Positions 16,586-26,972 of a stretch of 36,210 nt of DNA are shown here, piece by piece. A program made the translations under genes and the position numbers. Under the pieces are notes generated by a model, which saw only the letters and a list, made by a program, of their open reading frames with translations, did not search any database and was not told the origin of the DNA. The stretch's first letter is position 1. Each line of letters begins with the position of its first letter. Source of the stretch: Acidimicrobiaceae bacterium (lineage in GTDB: Bacteria; Actinomycetota; Acidimicrobiia; Acidimicrobiales; Aldehydirespiratoraceae). The stretch is taken from assembly GCA_028819505.1 (NCBI GenBank), contig JAPPLH010000086.1, positions 1 to 36,210 on the forward strand, in the 5' to 3' direction.

Positions 16586-17077
16586 CTAACTGGGACGGTG
16601 GACCTCGGCCAGCCAGTGGTCCTCTATGTCGATGGGGCACAACGCCCAGCACGCCGACAGCAGCCAGCCCAGCACCTCGTCGTGGGACGCCCCCGCGGCG
16701 GGCTGCACGACGATCCCGTTCTTGGCGTGGTCCTGAACCTTGTGCCAGCCCGCCGGCAGCGGCGCCCCGGCGTCCCCGAGCCGGTCCAGCGCCTTGGGTC
16801 CCGCACCGTGCTCCACGCCGACCGTCGGCTGCGAGGAGCCCCGGCCTTCCCGCGGCGGGGTCCAGGTCGCCATCGGCACCGCCGGCCCCCTTCCGGAGAA
16901 CCACCGGCCCAGCACCGTAGGCGCCGGCAGTCGATCGATCTGGTCGTCCCGCAGGCCGGGACCGATGTTGATCCAGCCCAGGCCGTCGCCCCGATGCGCC
17001 AGGGCCTGCATGGCCTGCACCACCGCCGACGTGTCAGACGACTCGAAAGCCACCGTCTCGCTACTGAACGAGCCCAC
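16586..17077 (-). CDS. Unknown 163-aa protein upstream of the methylase
   Basis: I do not recognise this protein. The GTG at 17077 gives VVGSFSSETVAFESSD as a plausible N-terminus; the open frame extends to 17284, but those residues are Arg/Pro-rich. The central part has GLGWINIGPGLRDDQIDRLP and ATWTPPREGRGSSQPTVGVE. The C-terminus is KNGIVVQPAAGASHDEVLGW, followed by LLSACWALCPIDIEDHW. It appears soluble. The stop is 44 bases before the methylase start on the same strand, so cotranscription is likely. Nothing in it looks like a specificity subunit or nuclease. A link to the methylase is inferred from position only. Confidence 0.65.
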   Translation of the reverse strand: MGSFSSETVAFESSDTSAVVQAMQALAHRGDGLGWINIGPGLRDDQIDRLPAPTVLGRWFSGRGPAVPMATWTPPREGRGSSQPTVGVEHGAGPKALDRLGDAGAPLPAGWHKVQDHAKNGIVVQPAAGASHDEVLGWLLSACWALCPIDIEDHWLAEVHRPS

Positions 17078-17242
17078 GACTCCGGACCGTAGCGCGGCGC
17101 ATCCAGTCCCCTGGGCCACGAGAGTGCGCGGTGCGCCAGCCGGGGGGCGACGAGTCGGACGACCGGCGAATGGGGCGGCGCCCGTGCCGGTCTTCTCCGC
17201 TCGGCGACAGGACCCGCCGGCCGGGATGAGTATCGTCAAGGC

Positions 17243-18541
17243 ATGGACGACCGCCAATGGGGGTTCCGCACCCGGGCCCTGCACGCGGGCGGCCGGCCCG
17301 ACCCCACCACGGGGGCCAGGGCGGTGCCCATCTACCAGTCGACGAGCTTCGTGTTCGAGGACACCGCCGACGCCGCCGACCTGTTCGCCCTCCAGAAGTA
17401 CGGCACCTTCTACACCCGCATCTCCAACCCGACGAACGCGGCCTTCGAGGAGCGCATGGCCAGCCTCGAGGGGGGCATCGGGGCGGTGGCCACCGCCAGC
17501 GGCCAGGCCGCCGAGTTCCTCACCGTCACCGCGCTGGCCTCAGCCGGCGAGCACATCGTGGCCGCGGCCGGCCTCTACGGCGGCACCTACACGCTGCTCG
17601 ACGTGACGCTGCGACGCCTCGGCATCGACACCACGTTCGTGGACGGGACCGACCCCGACGCCTTCGCCGCGGCCGTGCGCGACGACACCAGACTGCTGTA
17701 CACCGAGATCATCGCCAATCCCTCCGGAGCGGTGGCCGACCTCGCCGCCCTGGCCGACGTCGCCCAGGATCACAGGCTCCCGCTGGCGGTCGACTCGACC
17801 TTCGCGACGCCGTACCTGTGCCGCCCGATGGACCACGGCGCCGACATCGCCCTGCACTCGGCCACCAAGTTCCTGGGCGGCCACGGCACCTCCATCGGCG
17901 GAGTGATCGTGGAGGCGGGCCGCTTCGACTGGGACTCGGGCCGGTTCCCGCACATGGTCGACCGGATACCCAGCTACAACGAGCTGCGCTGGTGGGACAA
18001 CTTCGGCGAGTACGCCTTCTGCACGAAGGTGAGGGCCGAGCAACTGCGCGACGTGGGCGCCTGCCTGTCGCCGTTCAACGCCTTCCTGCTGCTGCAGGGG
18101 ATCGAGACGCTGCCACTGCGCATGGAGGCCCACGTCGCCAACGCCCGGGCCGTGGCCGAGTGGCTCGATGCCGACGACCGGGTGGCGTGGGTGCTGTGGG
18201 CGGGCCTCCCCGACCATCCCCAGCACCATCTGGCCAACCGCTACCTGCCGAAGGGGCCGGGCGCCATCTTCACTTTCGGCGTGGTGGGCGGGCGTGCCGC
18301 CGGTGCCCGGTTCATCGAGTCGCTGCAGATGGTCTCGCATCTGGCCAACGTGGGCGACGCCAAGACGCTGGTGATCCACCCGGCCTCCACCACACATCAG
18401 CAGCTCTCCGACGAAGAGCTGGAGGCGGGGGGCGTGTCGCCGGACATGGTGCGCATATCGGTCGGGCTGGAGGACGTCGACGACATCATCTGGGACCTCG
18501 ACCAGGCCCTGACCGCGGCCACCAAGGACACCGATGGCTGA
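17243..18541 (+). CDS. metY: O-acetylhomoserine sulfhydrylase (MetY)
   Basis: This 432-aa PLP enzyme of the Cys/Met metabolism family makes homocysteine from O-acetyl-L-homoserine and sulfide. The N-terminal block has [20 protein letters not shown] and [32 protein letters not shown] marks the substrate/PLP region. The PLP lysine is in [16 protein letters not shown] (about Lys209). [15 protein letters not shown] and [13 protein letters not shown] complete the fold. The length fits MetY rather than the shorter cystathionine gamma-synthases. ATG 17243 has only a weak AAGG site. The last 8 bases overlap the next gene. I saw no recognisable SAM riboswitch in the 165-base upstream gap. Confidence 0.94.
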   Translation: MDDRQWGFRTRALHAGGRPDPTTGARAVPIYQSTSFVFEDTADAADLFALQKYGTFYTRISNPTNAAFEERMASLEGGIGAVATASGQAAEFLTVTALASAGEHIVAAAGLYGGTYTLLDVTLRRLGIDTTFVDGTDPDAFAAAVRDDTRLLYTEIIANPSGAVADLAALADVAQDHRLPLAVDSTFATPYLCRPMDHGADIALHSATKFLGGHGTSIGGVIVEAGRFDWDSGRFPHMVDRIPSYNELRWWDNFGEYAFCTKVRAEQLRDVGACLSPFNAFLLLQGIETLPLRMEAHVANARAVAEWLDADDRVAWVLWAGLPDHPQHHLANRYLPKGPGAIFTFGVVGGRAAGARFIESLQMVSHLANVGDAKTLVIHPASTTHQQLSDEELEAGGVSPDMVRISVGLEDVDDIIWDLDQALTAATKDTDG

Positions 18542-19049
18542 GGCTGATCATCCGCCCGTCGAGGGCTGGACGCCGCCGACCGCGCTCGAGCGTCAGCGCA
18601 TCCTGAACCGGTCCCGCTCGGTGGCGGTCGTGGGCGCCTCGGCCAATCTGGCCCGGGCCAGCTACTTCGTCCTCACCTACCTGCTCTCGTCGTCGACCGA
18701 CTTCGAGGTGTACCCGGTGAACCCCCGCTCCGCCGGGAGCGAGATCCTCGGCCGCCCGGTCTACGCGTCGCTCGCGGACCTGCCGGTCACGCCCGACATC
18801 GTCGACGTGTTCCGCCGCGCCGAGGATCTGCCCTCCGCCGCGGACGAGGCCGTCGCGGTGGGCGCGCCGGTCTTCTGGGCTCAACTCGGGCTGTGGAGCC
18901 CCCAGGCCGCTGAGCGCTGCGTCGCGGCCGGGCTCGAAGTGGTGATGGACCGGTGCCTGAAGATCGAGCACGCCCGCTTCCACGGCGGTCTGCACCTGTC
19001 CGGCTTCGACACCGGAGTCATCTCCTCGCGCCGCAGCTTTCGGCATTGA
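18534..19049 (+). CDS. CoA-binding (YccU-like) Rossmann protein
   Basis: This 171-aa protein is of the CoA_binding_2 family. The nucleotide loop is VAVVGASANLARASYFVLTY (about residue 30). VYPVNPRSAGSEILGRPVY and LADLPVTPDIVDVFRR follow, then VFWAQLGLWS and VVMDRCLKIEH. These are typical of the single-domain CoA-binding proteins whose enzymatic role is not settled. The gene overlaps metY by 8 bases (ATG 18534, metY stop 18541), indicating translational coupling. A role in sulfur-amino-acid or CoA-thiol metabolism is inferred from that coupling. Confidence 0.92.
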   Translation: MAEADHPPVEGWTPPTALERQRILNRSRSVAVVGASANLARASYFVLTYLLSSSTDFEVYPVNPRSAGSEILGRPVYASLADLPVTPDIVDVFRRAEDLPSAADEAVAVGAPVFWAQLGLWSPQAAERCVAAGLEVVMDRCLKIEHARFHGGLHLSGFDTGVISSRRSFRH

Positions 19050-19127
19050 CGGAGGCGGGAGGTCCGCTAAGATCGCTTTTTCTCTCGGGGGCCGGACGGG
19101 CATCCGACGGGGTCAGGGAGGGCACAC

Positions 19128-19970
19128 ATGGCACGTACGGTCACTTCGGCAATTGTCCAGGTGGCCTGGACCGGCGACAAGGAGTCGATGATCGAGCTCC
19201 ACGAGAAGTACGTGGCGGAGGCGGCGTCGGCCGGCGCCCAAGTCATGTGCTTCCAGGAGCTGTTCTACGGCCCCTACTTCTGCCAGGTTCAGGACACCGA
19301 GTTCTACTCCTACGCCGAGGCCATTCCCGACGGCCCGACCACCAAGCGGTTCCAGGAGCTGGCGGCCAAGCACGAGATGGTGCTGGTGCTGCCCATGTAC
19401 GAGAACGAGCAGGCCGGGTTCCTGTACAACACCGCGGCCGTGATCGACGCCGACGGCACCTACCTGGGCAAGTACCGCAAGACCCACATCCCCCAGGTGA
19501 AGGGCTTCTGGGAGAAGTTCTACTTCCGTCCCGGCAACCTGGGATACCCGGTGTTCGAGACGGCCGTCGGCACCGTCGGGGTGTACATCTGCTACGACCG
19601 CCACTTCCCCGAGGGCTGGCGAGCCCTGGGGCTGGCCGGCGCTGAGATCGTGTTCAACCCGTCGGCGACCAGCCGGGGGCTCTCCGCGTACCTCTGGCAG
19701 CTGGAGCAGACCTCGGCCGCGGTGGCCAACATGTACTTCGTCGGGGCCATCAACCGGGTAGGGATCGAGCCGCTGGGCGACAACGACTTCTACGGCACGT
19801 CCTACTTCGCCGGCCCCAGAGGCCAGTTCGTGGACGGAACCGCCTCGGACCAGACCGAGGAGCTGGTGGTGCGCGACCTCGACCTCGACCAGATCGAGGA
19901 GGTCAGGGGCCAGTGGGCCTTCTACCGGGACCGCCGGCCCGACCTCTACGACTCGCTGACCGTCCCCTGA
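19128..19970 (+). CDS. Nitrilase-superfamily amidohydrolase, N-carbamoyl-beta-alanine type
   Basis: This 280-aa C-N hydrolase has the catalytic triad Glu44 (CFQELFYGPYFC), Lys118 (YRKTHIP) and Cys155 (YICYDRHFPE). The YDRHFPEGWR block, ATSRGLSAYLW and the FYGTSYFAGP block resemble beta-ureidopropionase and related carbamoylases, which release ammonia, CO2 and a beta-amino acid. The length fits the bacterial form. A strong AGGGAGGG site lies 5 bases before ATG 19128. It opens a plus-strand run that continues with dihydropyrimidinase, so it is likely the third step of reductive pyrimidine or hydantoin breakdown. The exact substrate (N-carbamoyl-beta-alanine, carbamoyl-amino acid or another amide) is not fixed by sequence. 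Confidence 0.88.
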   Translation: MARTVTSAIVQVAWTGDKESMIELHEKYVAEAASAGAQVMCFQELFYGPYFCQVQDTEFYSYAEAIPDGPTTKRFQELAAKHEMVLVLPMYENEQAGFLYNTAAVIDADGTYLGKYRKTHIPQVKGFWEKFYFRPGNLGYPVFETAVGTVGVYICYDRHFPEGWRALGLAGAEIVFNPSATSRGLSAYLWQLEQTSAAVANMYFVGAINRVGIEPLGDNDFYGTSYFAGPRGQFVDGTASDQTEELVVRDLDLDQIEEVRGQWAFYRDRRPDLYDSLTVP

Positions 19971-20098
19971 CCCCGACTACCGAGCCCCGCCACGATTCTC
20001 GACGTAGTTGACCTCATAGGGTGCGAACAACTGCATCAAGAATCACGACAGGAGCGCCCGCGAACCCAAGCGCCGACCATTCCCGGAAGGAGACGAAG

Positions 20099-21508
20099 AT
20101 GACAACGCTGATCAAGGGAGGCACCGTCGTCAGCGCGACCGGCGCGGATCCGGCCGAGGTGCTGATCGACGGCGAGCAGATTGAGGCGGTGCTGCGCCCC
20201 GGCAGCGACATCGCGGCCGCGGCCGAGCAGGGGGCCGAGGTCGTCGACGCCACCGGCCGGCTGGTCGTTCCCGGCGGCGTGGACGTCCACACCCACATGG
20301 AGCTGCCCTTCGGCGGCACGTTCGCCTCCGACACCTTCGAGACCGGCACCCGGGCCGCGGCCTGGGGCGGGACCACCACGATCGTCGACTTCGCGGTGCA
20401 GACGTACGGCGAGAACGTGCGCGAGTGCCTCGACGCCTGGATGGCCAAGGCCGAGGGCAACTGCGCCATCGACTACGGCTTCCACATGATCATCGGCGGT
20501 GTCGACAACGACGCGCTCAAGGAGATGGACCTGCTGGTCAACGAGGGGATCACCAGCTTCAAGCTGTTCATGGCCTACCCGGGGGTGATGCTCTCCGACG
20601 ACGGCCAGATCCTGAGGGCCATGCAGCAGGCCGCCGGCAACGGCGGGCTCATCATGATGCACGCCGAGAACGGGCTGGCCATCGACGTGCTCGCCGAGCA
20701 GGCCTTCGAGCGGGGCGAGATCAGCCCCGTCAACCACGGCTACGTCCGCCGCAAGGAGCTGGAGTCGGAGGCCACCCACCGGGCCGTCCAGCTGGCCAAG
20801 GTGGGCGCCGCCCCGCTGTACATCGTGCACCTGTCGGCCTCCGAGGCCCTCGAGCAGGTGGCCATCGCCCGCGACGGCGGCATGAACGTGTTCGCCGAGA
20901 CGTGCCCGCAGTACCTGCACTTCAGCCTGGAGGAGCACCTGGACCGGCCCGGCTTCGAGGGCGCCGGCTACGTGTGCTCCACGCCGCTGCGGTCCCGGGC
21001 CGAGGGCCATCAGGACGACCTCTGGCGGGGCCTGCGCACCAACGACCTGGCCGTGGTGTCCACCGACCACTGCCCGTTCTGCATGAAGGAGCAGAAGGAG
21101 CTGGGCCTCAACGACTTCCGGGCCATCCCCAACGGCATCGGCGGCGTCGAGCACCGCATGGACATGATCTACCAGGGCGTGGTCACCGGCGAGATCGGCC
21201 TGGCCCGCTGGGTCGAGCTGTGCGCCACCACCCCGGCCCGCATGATGGGCCTGTACCCCCGCAAGGGGATCATCGCCCCCGGGTCCGACGCCGACGTCGT
21301 CATCTACGACCCCGACAAGCAGTGGACCATCAGCGTCGACAACCACCACATGAACATGGACTACTCCGCCTACGAGGGCGTCGGGGTCACCGGCCACGTC
21401 GACACGGTGTTCTCTCGGGGCCGCAAGGTCATCGACGGCGGCCGGTACCTGGGCCGGGCCGGCGACGGCCGGTACCTGCCGAGAGGCTTGAGCCAGTACC
21501 TGATGTAG
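20099..21508 (+). CDS. hydA: Dihydropyrimidinase/hydantoinase
   Basis: This 469-aa cyclic amidohydrolase opens dihydrouracil, dihydrothymine or hydantoin rings. Metal ligands are visible: His64 and His66 in DVHTHMEL, the carboxylated Lys155 in FKLFMAYPGV, and later His residues in MMHAENG and YIVHLSA. The Asp of STDHCPF is also present. GSDADVVIYDP and the C-terminal RKVIDGGRYLG match the family. ATG 20099 is preferred over an upstream open frame (20021) because GGAAGGAGA lies 5 bases before it. The start and the site are followed by MTTLIKGGTVV. It sits between the carbamoylase and the semialdehyde dehydrogenase genes. Confidence 0.95.
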   Translation: MTTLIKGGTVVSATGADPAEVLIDGEQIEAVLRPGSDIAAAAEQGAEVVDATGRLVVPGGVDVHTHMELPFGGTFASDTFETGTRAAAWGGTTTIVDFAVQTYGENVRECLDAWMAKAEGNCAIDYGFHMIIGGVDNDALKEMDLLVNEGITSFKLFMAYPGVMLSDDGQILRAMQQAAGNGGLIMMHAENGLAIDVLAEQAFERGEISPVNHGYVRRKELESEATHRAVQLAKVGAAPLYIVHLSASEALEQVAIARDGGMNVFAETCPQYLHFSLEEHLDRPGFEGAGYVCSTPLRSRAEGHQDDLWRGLRTNDLAVVSTDHCPFCMKEQKELGLNDFRAIPNGIGGVEHRMDMIYQGVVTGEIGLARWVELCATTPARMMGLYPRKGIIAPGSDADVVIYDPDKQWTISVDNHHMNMDYSAYEGVGVTGHVDTVFSRGRKVIDGGRYLGRAGDGRYLPRGLSQYLM

Positions 21509-21539
21509 CCGGAGGGGAGATCGACCCGCAGCCCTCCGC

Positions 21540-21563
21540 GACAGGAGACGAGACAGGAGACGC
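21540..21563 (+). promoter_or_regulatory. Duplicated Shine-Dalgarno before the semialdehyde dehydrogenase
   Basis: Two 12-base units, GACAGGAGACGA and GACAGGAGACGC, lie head to tail just before ATG 21567. The second places AGGAGA about 8 bases from the start. The first supplies a second, upstream copy of the same site. Confidence 0.6.
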
Positions 21564-21566
21564 CAC

Positions 21567-23054
<1,488 letters not shown>

Positions 23055-23063
23055 GGCGCGGCC

Positions 23064-24065
23064 ATGGACTTCGGCGTCGTGCTCCAGACCGATCCGCCGG
23101 CATGGCGGGTGGTGGACCTGGCCCGGCAAGCCGAGACGCACGGCTTCTCCCACGGATGGACCTTCGACAGCCATGTTCTCTGGCAGGAGCCGTTCGTGAT
23201 CTACAGCCAGATGCTGTCGGCCACGAACCGCATGACGGTCGGGCCGATGGTCACCAACCCCGGCACCCGCAACTGGACGGTCACCGCCTCGCTGTTCGCC
23301 ACCCTCAACGACATGTTCGGGAACCGCACCGTCTGCGGCATCGGCCGGGGCGACTCCGCCATGCGGGTGCTGGGCCACACTCCCACCAGCCTCGCCACGC
23401 TGGGCGAATCGATGAAGGTCATCAAGGGCCTGGTCGAAGGCCGGGAGGTCGACTACAACGGCACCCGCCAGCAGTTCCCGTGGTCGGCGGGCGGCCGGCT
23501 CGACATCTGGATGGCCGCCTACGGACCCCGGGCTTTGAGGCTCTGCGGCGAGCAGGCCGACGGGTTCATCCTCCAGCTCGCCGATCCTCAGATCACCGAG
23601 TGGACCATCGCGGCGGTGCGCCAGGCCGCGGCCGAGGCGGGACGCGATCCCGACGAGCTGTACATGTGCGTGGCCGCGCCGGCCTATGTGGGAGACGACC
23701 TGGCCCACCAGCGCGACCAGGTCCGCTGGTTCGGCGGCATGGTCGGCAACCATGTGGCCGACCTGGTGGACCGCTACGGCGACACCGGCGCCGGCGTGCC
23801 CCAGGCGCTCACCGACTACATCTCCGGCCGGGAGGGCTACGACTACTCGGGGCACGGCAAGGCAGGACACGTTCACACCGACTTCGTGCCCGACGAGGTG
23901 ATCGACCGCTTCTGCATCCTCGGCGACGCCGGCAACCACATTGCCCGCCTTCAGGAGCTGCGCGACCTGGGTGTCGACCAGTTCGCCATCTACCTGATGC
24001 ACGACCAGAAGGACGAGACGCTCAACGCCTACGGCCAGCGGATCATCCCAGCCCTCAGGGACTGA
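23064..24065 (+). CDS. LLM-class F420-dependent oxidoreductase
   Basis: This 333-aa TIM-barrel protein is of the luciferase-like family. It is probably coenzyme F420-dependent, as is usual for Actinomycetota; I associate it with the TIGR03842 group. It starts MDFGVVLQTDPPAWRVVDLA. Family blocks are GFSHGWTFDSHVLWQEPFV, RMTVGPMVTNPGTRNWTV and VCGIGRGDSAMRVLG, and later GYVGDD-like APAYVGDDLA and LGDAGNHIARLQEL. The ATG lies 9 bases after the dehydrogenase stop without a clear Shine-Dalgarno, so coupling is likely. It could reduce or oxygenate the pyrimidine ring, since no PydA-type dihydropyrimidine dehydrogenase is nearby. That role is inference. Confidence 0.9.
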   Translation: MDFGVVLQTDPPAWRVVDLARQAETHGFSHGWTFDSHVLWQEPFVIYSQMLSATNRMTVGPMVTNPGTRNWTVTASLFATLNDMFGNRTVCGIGRGDSAMRVLGHTPTSLATLGESMKVIKGLVEGREVDYNGTRQQFPWSAGGRLDIWMAAYGPRALRLCGEQADGFILQLADPQITEWTIAAVRQAAAEAGRDPDELYMCVAAPAYVGDDLAHQRDQVRWFGGMVGNHVADLVDRYGDTGAGVPQALTDYISGREGYDYSGHGKAGHVHTDFVPDEVIDRFCILGDAGNHIARLQELRDLGVDQFAIYLMHDQKDETLNAYGQRIIPALRD

Positions 24066-24221
24066 CACCCAGAGGCCGAGCGGAGTGGCAGGCGACCCTG
24101 AGGTGCGATGTGGGGATCGAAGCGAGGCCGTGGCCCGAGCGGCCCGTGAGCGAAGCGAACACGAGCGGGGAGTGCCACGCCGCACCGCGAGGCACCCGCA
24201 CCCGTGCGCGCGGCATGTGAA

Positions 24222-25238
24222 ATGAACTCCGAACCTGGTCAGCCCGTCGATTCCATGATCGACACGGCTGGCGGGGCTCCGGCGGCCGTCGACGATCCGA
24301 TCGTCTTCGAGCAGCTGCTGCGCCTGCAGGCCGCCCGGGAGCAGCGGCGGGCCCGCATGCGCCGCACCGGCCGGCAGGTGGTCGTGCTGGCCGTGTTCAT
24401 ATGCCTGCTGGGCGTGGCCTACAGCGCCTACAAGGCGGTGGGCGCGTCCATCGACGACGCCCAGTCCGGCTGGCCCGTCATCGGCTCGATCCTGCCCGAG
24501 TCCGACGACCTCAAGATGCCCCCCGTTCTCGACATCGTGTCAGGGGTCTTCGAGGAGCCGAGGGGCACCGATGAGCCCTTCTGGTCGATCGTCGGCAAGG
24601 AGGCCGCCTTCACCCTGCGGGAGGCAGCGGTGGGGTTCGCCATCGGCGTGATGGTGGGCCTCAGCATCGCCATCGTGCTCACCACGTCGGGGCGCTTGGA
24701 GCGGGCTCTGGTCCCCCACGTGATCGCCAGCCAGACCATCCCGCTGATCGCCATCGCGCCCATCATCGTGATCTGGGGCCGCAAGAGCTTCGACTTCCTG
24801 CCCTTCGAGTGGCAGGACTGGATGTCGGTGTCGATAATCGCCACCTACCTGACGTTCTTTCCTGTCACGATCAACGGATTGAGGGGCCTGCAGTCGCCCC
24901 GCCCCGAGAACCTCGAGCTGATGGACTCCTACGCGGCCCGCTGGGTCCAGACCCTGTGGCGCCTGCGGCTGCCGGCCTCGCTGCCGTACCTGTTCGCGGC
25001 GTTCAAGATCGCAGCCACCGCCAGCGTGGTGGGCGCCATCGTGGGCGAGATCTCCGCCGGGGTCAAGGGAGGCCTGGGCCGCCGGGTGCTGCTGGAGGCG
25101 CAGCGCTACACCACCGGCCCGGAGCGCCTGTACGTGGCGGTGCTGGGCGCGGCCGCGCTGGGGATCTTCGTGTTCGCGGTGATCTCGACGATCGAGTACG
25201 GCCTCGTCGGCCGCAAGGGTCGCGAGACCGTGACATGA
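24222..25238 (+). CDS. ABC importer permease 1 (SsuC/ThiX type)
   Basis: This is a 338-aa BPD_transp_1 inner-membrane permease. A hydrophilic N-terminal part of about 45 residues precedes the first membrane helix (VVVLAVFICLLGVAYSAYKA). After a periplasmic region come five more helices. The EAA loop that contacts the ATPase reads LMDSYAARWVQTLWRLRLPA and continues SLPYLFAAFKIA. The start is uncertain: ATG 24222 is used, with GTG 24204 and ATG 24255 possible. The stop overlaps the ATPase start as ATGA. The 156-base gap before it contains GC-rich repeats but no gene, so a separate promoter is possible. Confidence 0.9.
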   Translation: MNSEPGQPVDSMIDTAGGAPAAVDDPIVFEQLLRLQAAREQRRARMRRTGRQVVVLAVFICLLGVAYSAYKAVGASIDDAQSGWPVIGSILPESDDLKMPPVLDIVSGVFEEPRGTDEPFWSIVGKEAAFTLREAAVGFAIGVMVGLSIAIVLTTSGRLERALVPHVIASQTIPLIAIAPIIVIWGRKSFDFLPFEWQDWMSVSIIATYLTFFPVTINGLRGLQSPRPENLELMDSYAARWVQTLWRLRLPASLPYLFAAFKIAATASVVGAIVGEISAGVKGGLGRRVLLEAQRYTTGPERLYVAVLGAAALGIFVFAVISTIEYGLVGRKGRETVT

Positions 25239-26065
25239 GCGACGCAGGACCCGACATGAACGACGACATGAGCGACACAGGCGCAGTCGACGGCGTCCAG
25301 CCTCCGGCCGTCGAGATCCGGGGCGCGTCCAAGATCTTCAATCCCGGGCGCCACAACGAGGTGAAGGCCCTCGAAGACATCGACCTTCACATCGACCAGG
25401 GCGACTTCGTCACCCTCATCGGCCCCTCCGGCTGCGGGAAGAGCACGCTGCTGCGGCTCATCGCGGCGCTCGTCGATGCCAGCGACGGCACCGTCCTCGT
25501 CAACGGCAAGACCGCGGACGCGGCCCGCCTCGACCGGGACTATTCGATGGTGTTCCAGCGGGCGGGCCTGTTCGACTGGCGCAACGTCTCGCGCAACATC
25601 GAGCTGCCGCTCGAGCTGATGGGCTGGAAGGCCGCCGACCGGCGCCGCCGGTCCGCGGAGATGCTCGAGCTGGTGAAGCTCACCGAGTTCGCCCGCCATC
25701 ACCCCGCCGAGCTCTCCGGGGGCATGCAGCAGCGCATCGCCATCGCCCGGGCCATGTCGTTCCACCCGCAGCTGCTGCTGATGGACGAGCCGTTCGGCGC
25801 GCTCGACGAGATGACCCGGGAGCACATGCAGAACGAGCTCCTGCGCATCTGGTCGGAGACCCAGATCACCGTTGTGTTCGTCACCCACTCCATACCCGAG
25901 GCGGTGTTCCTGTCGACCAAGGTGGCCGTCATGTCGCCCCGTCCGGGAAGGATCGCAGCCGTCATCGACAACGGTCTGGGCCCGCGCACCGACGCCACTC
26001 GGGACGATCCCGCCTTCTTCAGCAACGTCACCGCAGTGCGCGACGCGTTGCGGGGAGGTCACTAG
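25235..26065 (+). CDS. ABC importer ATPase (SsuB/TauB type)
   Basis: This 276-aa nucleotide-binding protein energises the importer. Walker A is GPSGCGKST (63-71). The Q loop is in YSMVFQRAGLFDWRNV. The signature is LSGGMQQR and Walker B is LLLMDEPFGALDE. The H-loop His is in VFVTHSIPEAVFL. ATG 25235 overlaps the upstream stop by 4 bases (ATGA), which fixes the start better than the longer open frame beginning at 24809. The two permeases on either side make a heteromeric channel likely. Confidence 0.95.
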   Translation: MSDAGPDMNDDMSDTGAVDGVQPPAVEIRGASKIFNPGRHNEVKALEDIDLHIDQGDFVTLIGPSGCGKSTLLRLIAALVDASDGTVLVNGKTADAARLDRDYSMVFQRAGLFDWRNVSRNIELPLELMGWKAADRRRRSAEMLELVKLTEFARHHPAELSGGMQQRIAIARAMSFHPQLLLMDEPFGALDEMTREHMQNELLRIWSETQITVVFVTHSIPEAVFLSTKVAVMSPRPGRIAAVIDNGLGPRTDATRDDPAFFSNVTAVRDALRGGH

Positions 26066-26113
26066 CAGCGTGACCAAGGCCGTTCCCGCCTCGAACAGAG
26101 ATCCGGTGCAGCC

Positions 26114-26896
26114 GTGACCGCGGCGAGGACGCTGCTGCGCTCCTGGCTGCCTCCGGTGGTGGCTGCGGTGGTCATCTTCGGCGGCTGGGAGGCGGTCCTG
26201 GCGGCACTGCGCCCCGACGGCTTCGTGCTTCCGCCGCCCTCGGAGATCGGGAGCGCGGTGGCAGAGAACTTCGACGCCATCGTCACCGCCACCGGGGTCA
26301 CCGGCTTCATCATCGTCACCGGCCTGCTGGCCGGCGTGGCGGTGGGAGCGGCCTTCGCTCTGCTGGTCACCGCCTCCCGGGCCGCCAACGAGACGCTCAC
26401 CCCTCTGGCGGTGGCCGTCAATGCCGTGCCGATCATCGCGCTGGCCCCGATCTTCAACGCCTGGTTCGGGCTCCTGTCGCCCCGCTCCAACCAGGCCGTG
26501 GTGGTGGTGCTGGTGTTCTTCCCGATCTTCATCAACACGGCACGGGGCCTCACCCAGGTGGAGCCGAGCCAGATCGAGCTGATGGAGTCCTACGGAGCCG
26601 GCAGGTGGCGCATCATGCGGGAGGTGCGCATCCCCAACGCCATGCCGTTCTTCTTCACCGCGCTGAAGCTGGCCACCTCGCTGGCCGTGATCGCGGCCAT
26701 CGTGGCCGAGTACTTCGGCGGCCGCCAGGACGCCCTGGGCAACCTCATCACCAACTCGGCCGGACTGACCCGCTACGACGACGCCTGGGCCGCGGTCCTG
26801 GCCGGCTCGCTGGTGGGCATCGGCCTCTACGCGCTGGCGGTCCTCGCCGAACGCCTCGTCATGCCCTGGTACTTCACGGCCAGGAGGTCGGCGTGA
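26114..26896 (+). CDS. ABC importer permease 2
   Basis: This 260-aa permease pairs with the first one. About six hydrophobic segments are visible (for example WLPPVVAAVVIFGGW, GFIIVTGLLAGVAVGAAFAL, VVVVLVFFPIFINTARGL, and the last one, LVGIGLYALAVLAERLVM). The EAA loop is LMESYGAGRWRIMREVRIPN. The start is GTG 26114, 48 bases after the ATPase stop. The N-terminal topology is shorter than in permease 1, which carries an extra hydrophilic tail. Confidence 0.94.
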   Translation: MTAARTLLRSWLPPVVAAVVIFGGWEAVLAALRPDGFVLPPPSEIGSAVAENFDAIVTATGVTGFIIVTGLLAGVAVGAAFALLVTASRAANETLTPLAVAVNAVPIIALAPIFNAWFGLLSPRSNQAVVVVLVFFPIFINTARGLTQVEPSQIELMESYGAGRWRIMREVRIPNAMPFFFTALKLATSLAVIAAIVAEYFGGRQDALGNLITNSAGLTRYDDAWAAVLAGSLVGIGLYALAVLAERLVMPWYFTARRSA

Positions 26897-26972
26897 CGCG
26901 TGCAACGGCGGCGCTCGGCCGCGCCGGCATCGAGTCTCATCAGAGAAGACCCAATTGGGAGGGAAACAAACC

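Noticed and set aside
17078-17242. SAM riboswitch before metY
   Set aside because: I looked for the conserved stem and junction patterns and saw none that fit. The gap is short and shared with a divergent gene.
19050-19127. Terminator at the T run near 19077-19081
   Set aside because: Only a 4-bp stem (GCGG/CCGC) precedes it and is separated by several bases, too weak for a confident call.
24066-24221. Repetitive GAGCGAAGCGA-like intergenic sequence before permease 1
   Set aside because: The short motifs are irregular and the possible GTGGCA/TGCCAC arms are far apart. I could not support a defined element.
24809-25234. N-terminal extension of the ABC ATPase
   Set aside because: It overlaps the permease gene in another frame. 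ATG 25235 forms the usual ATGA coupling and gives a normal length.
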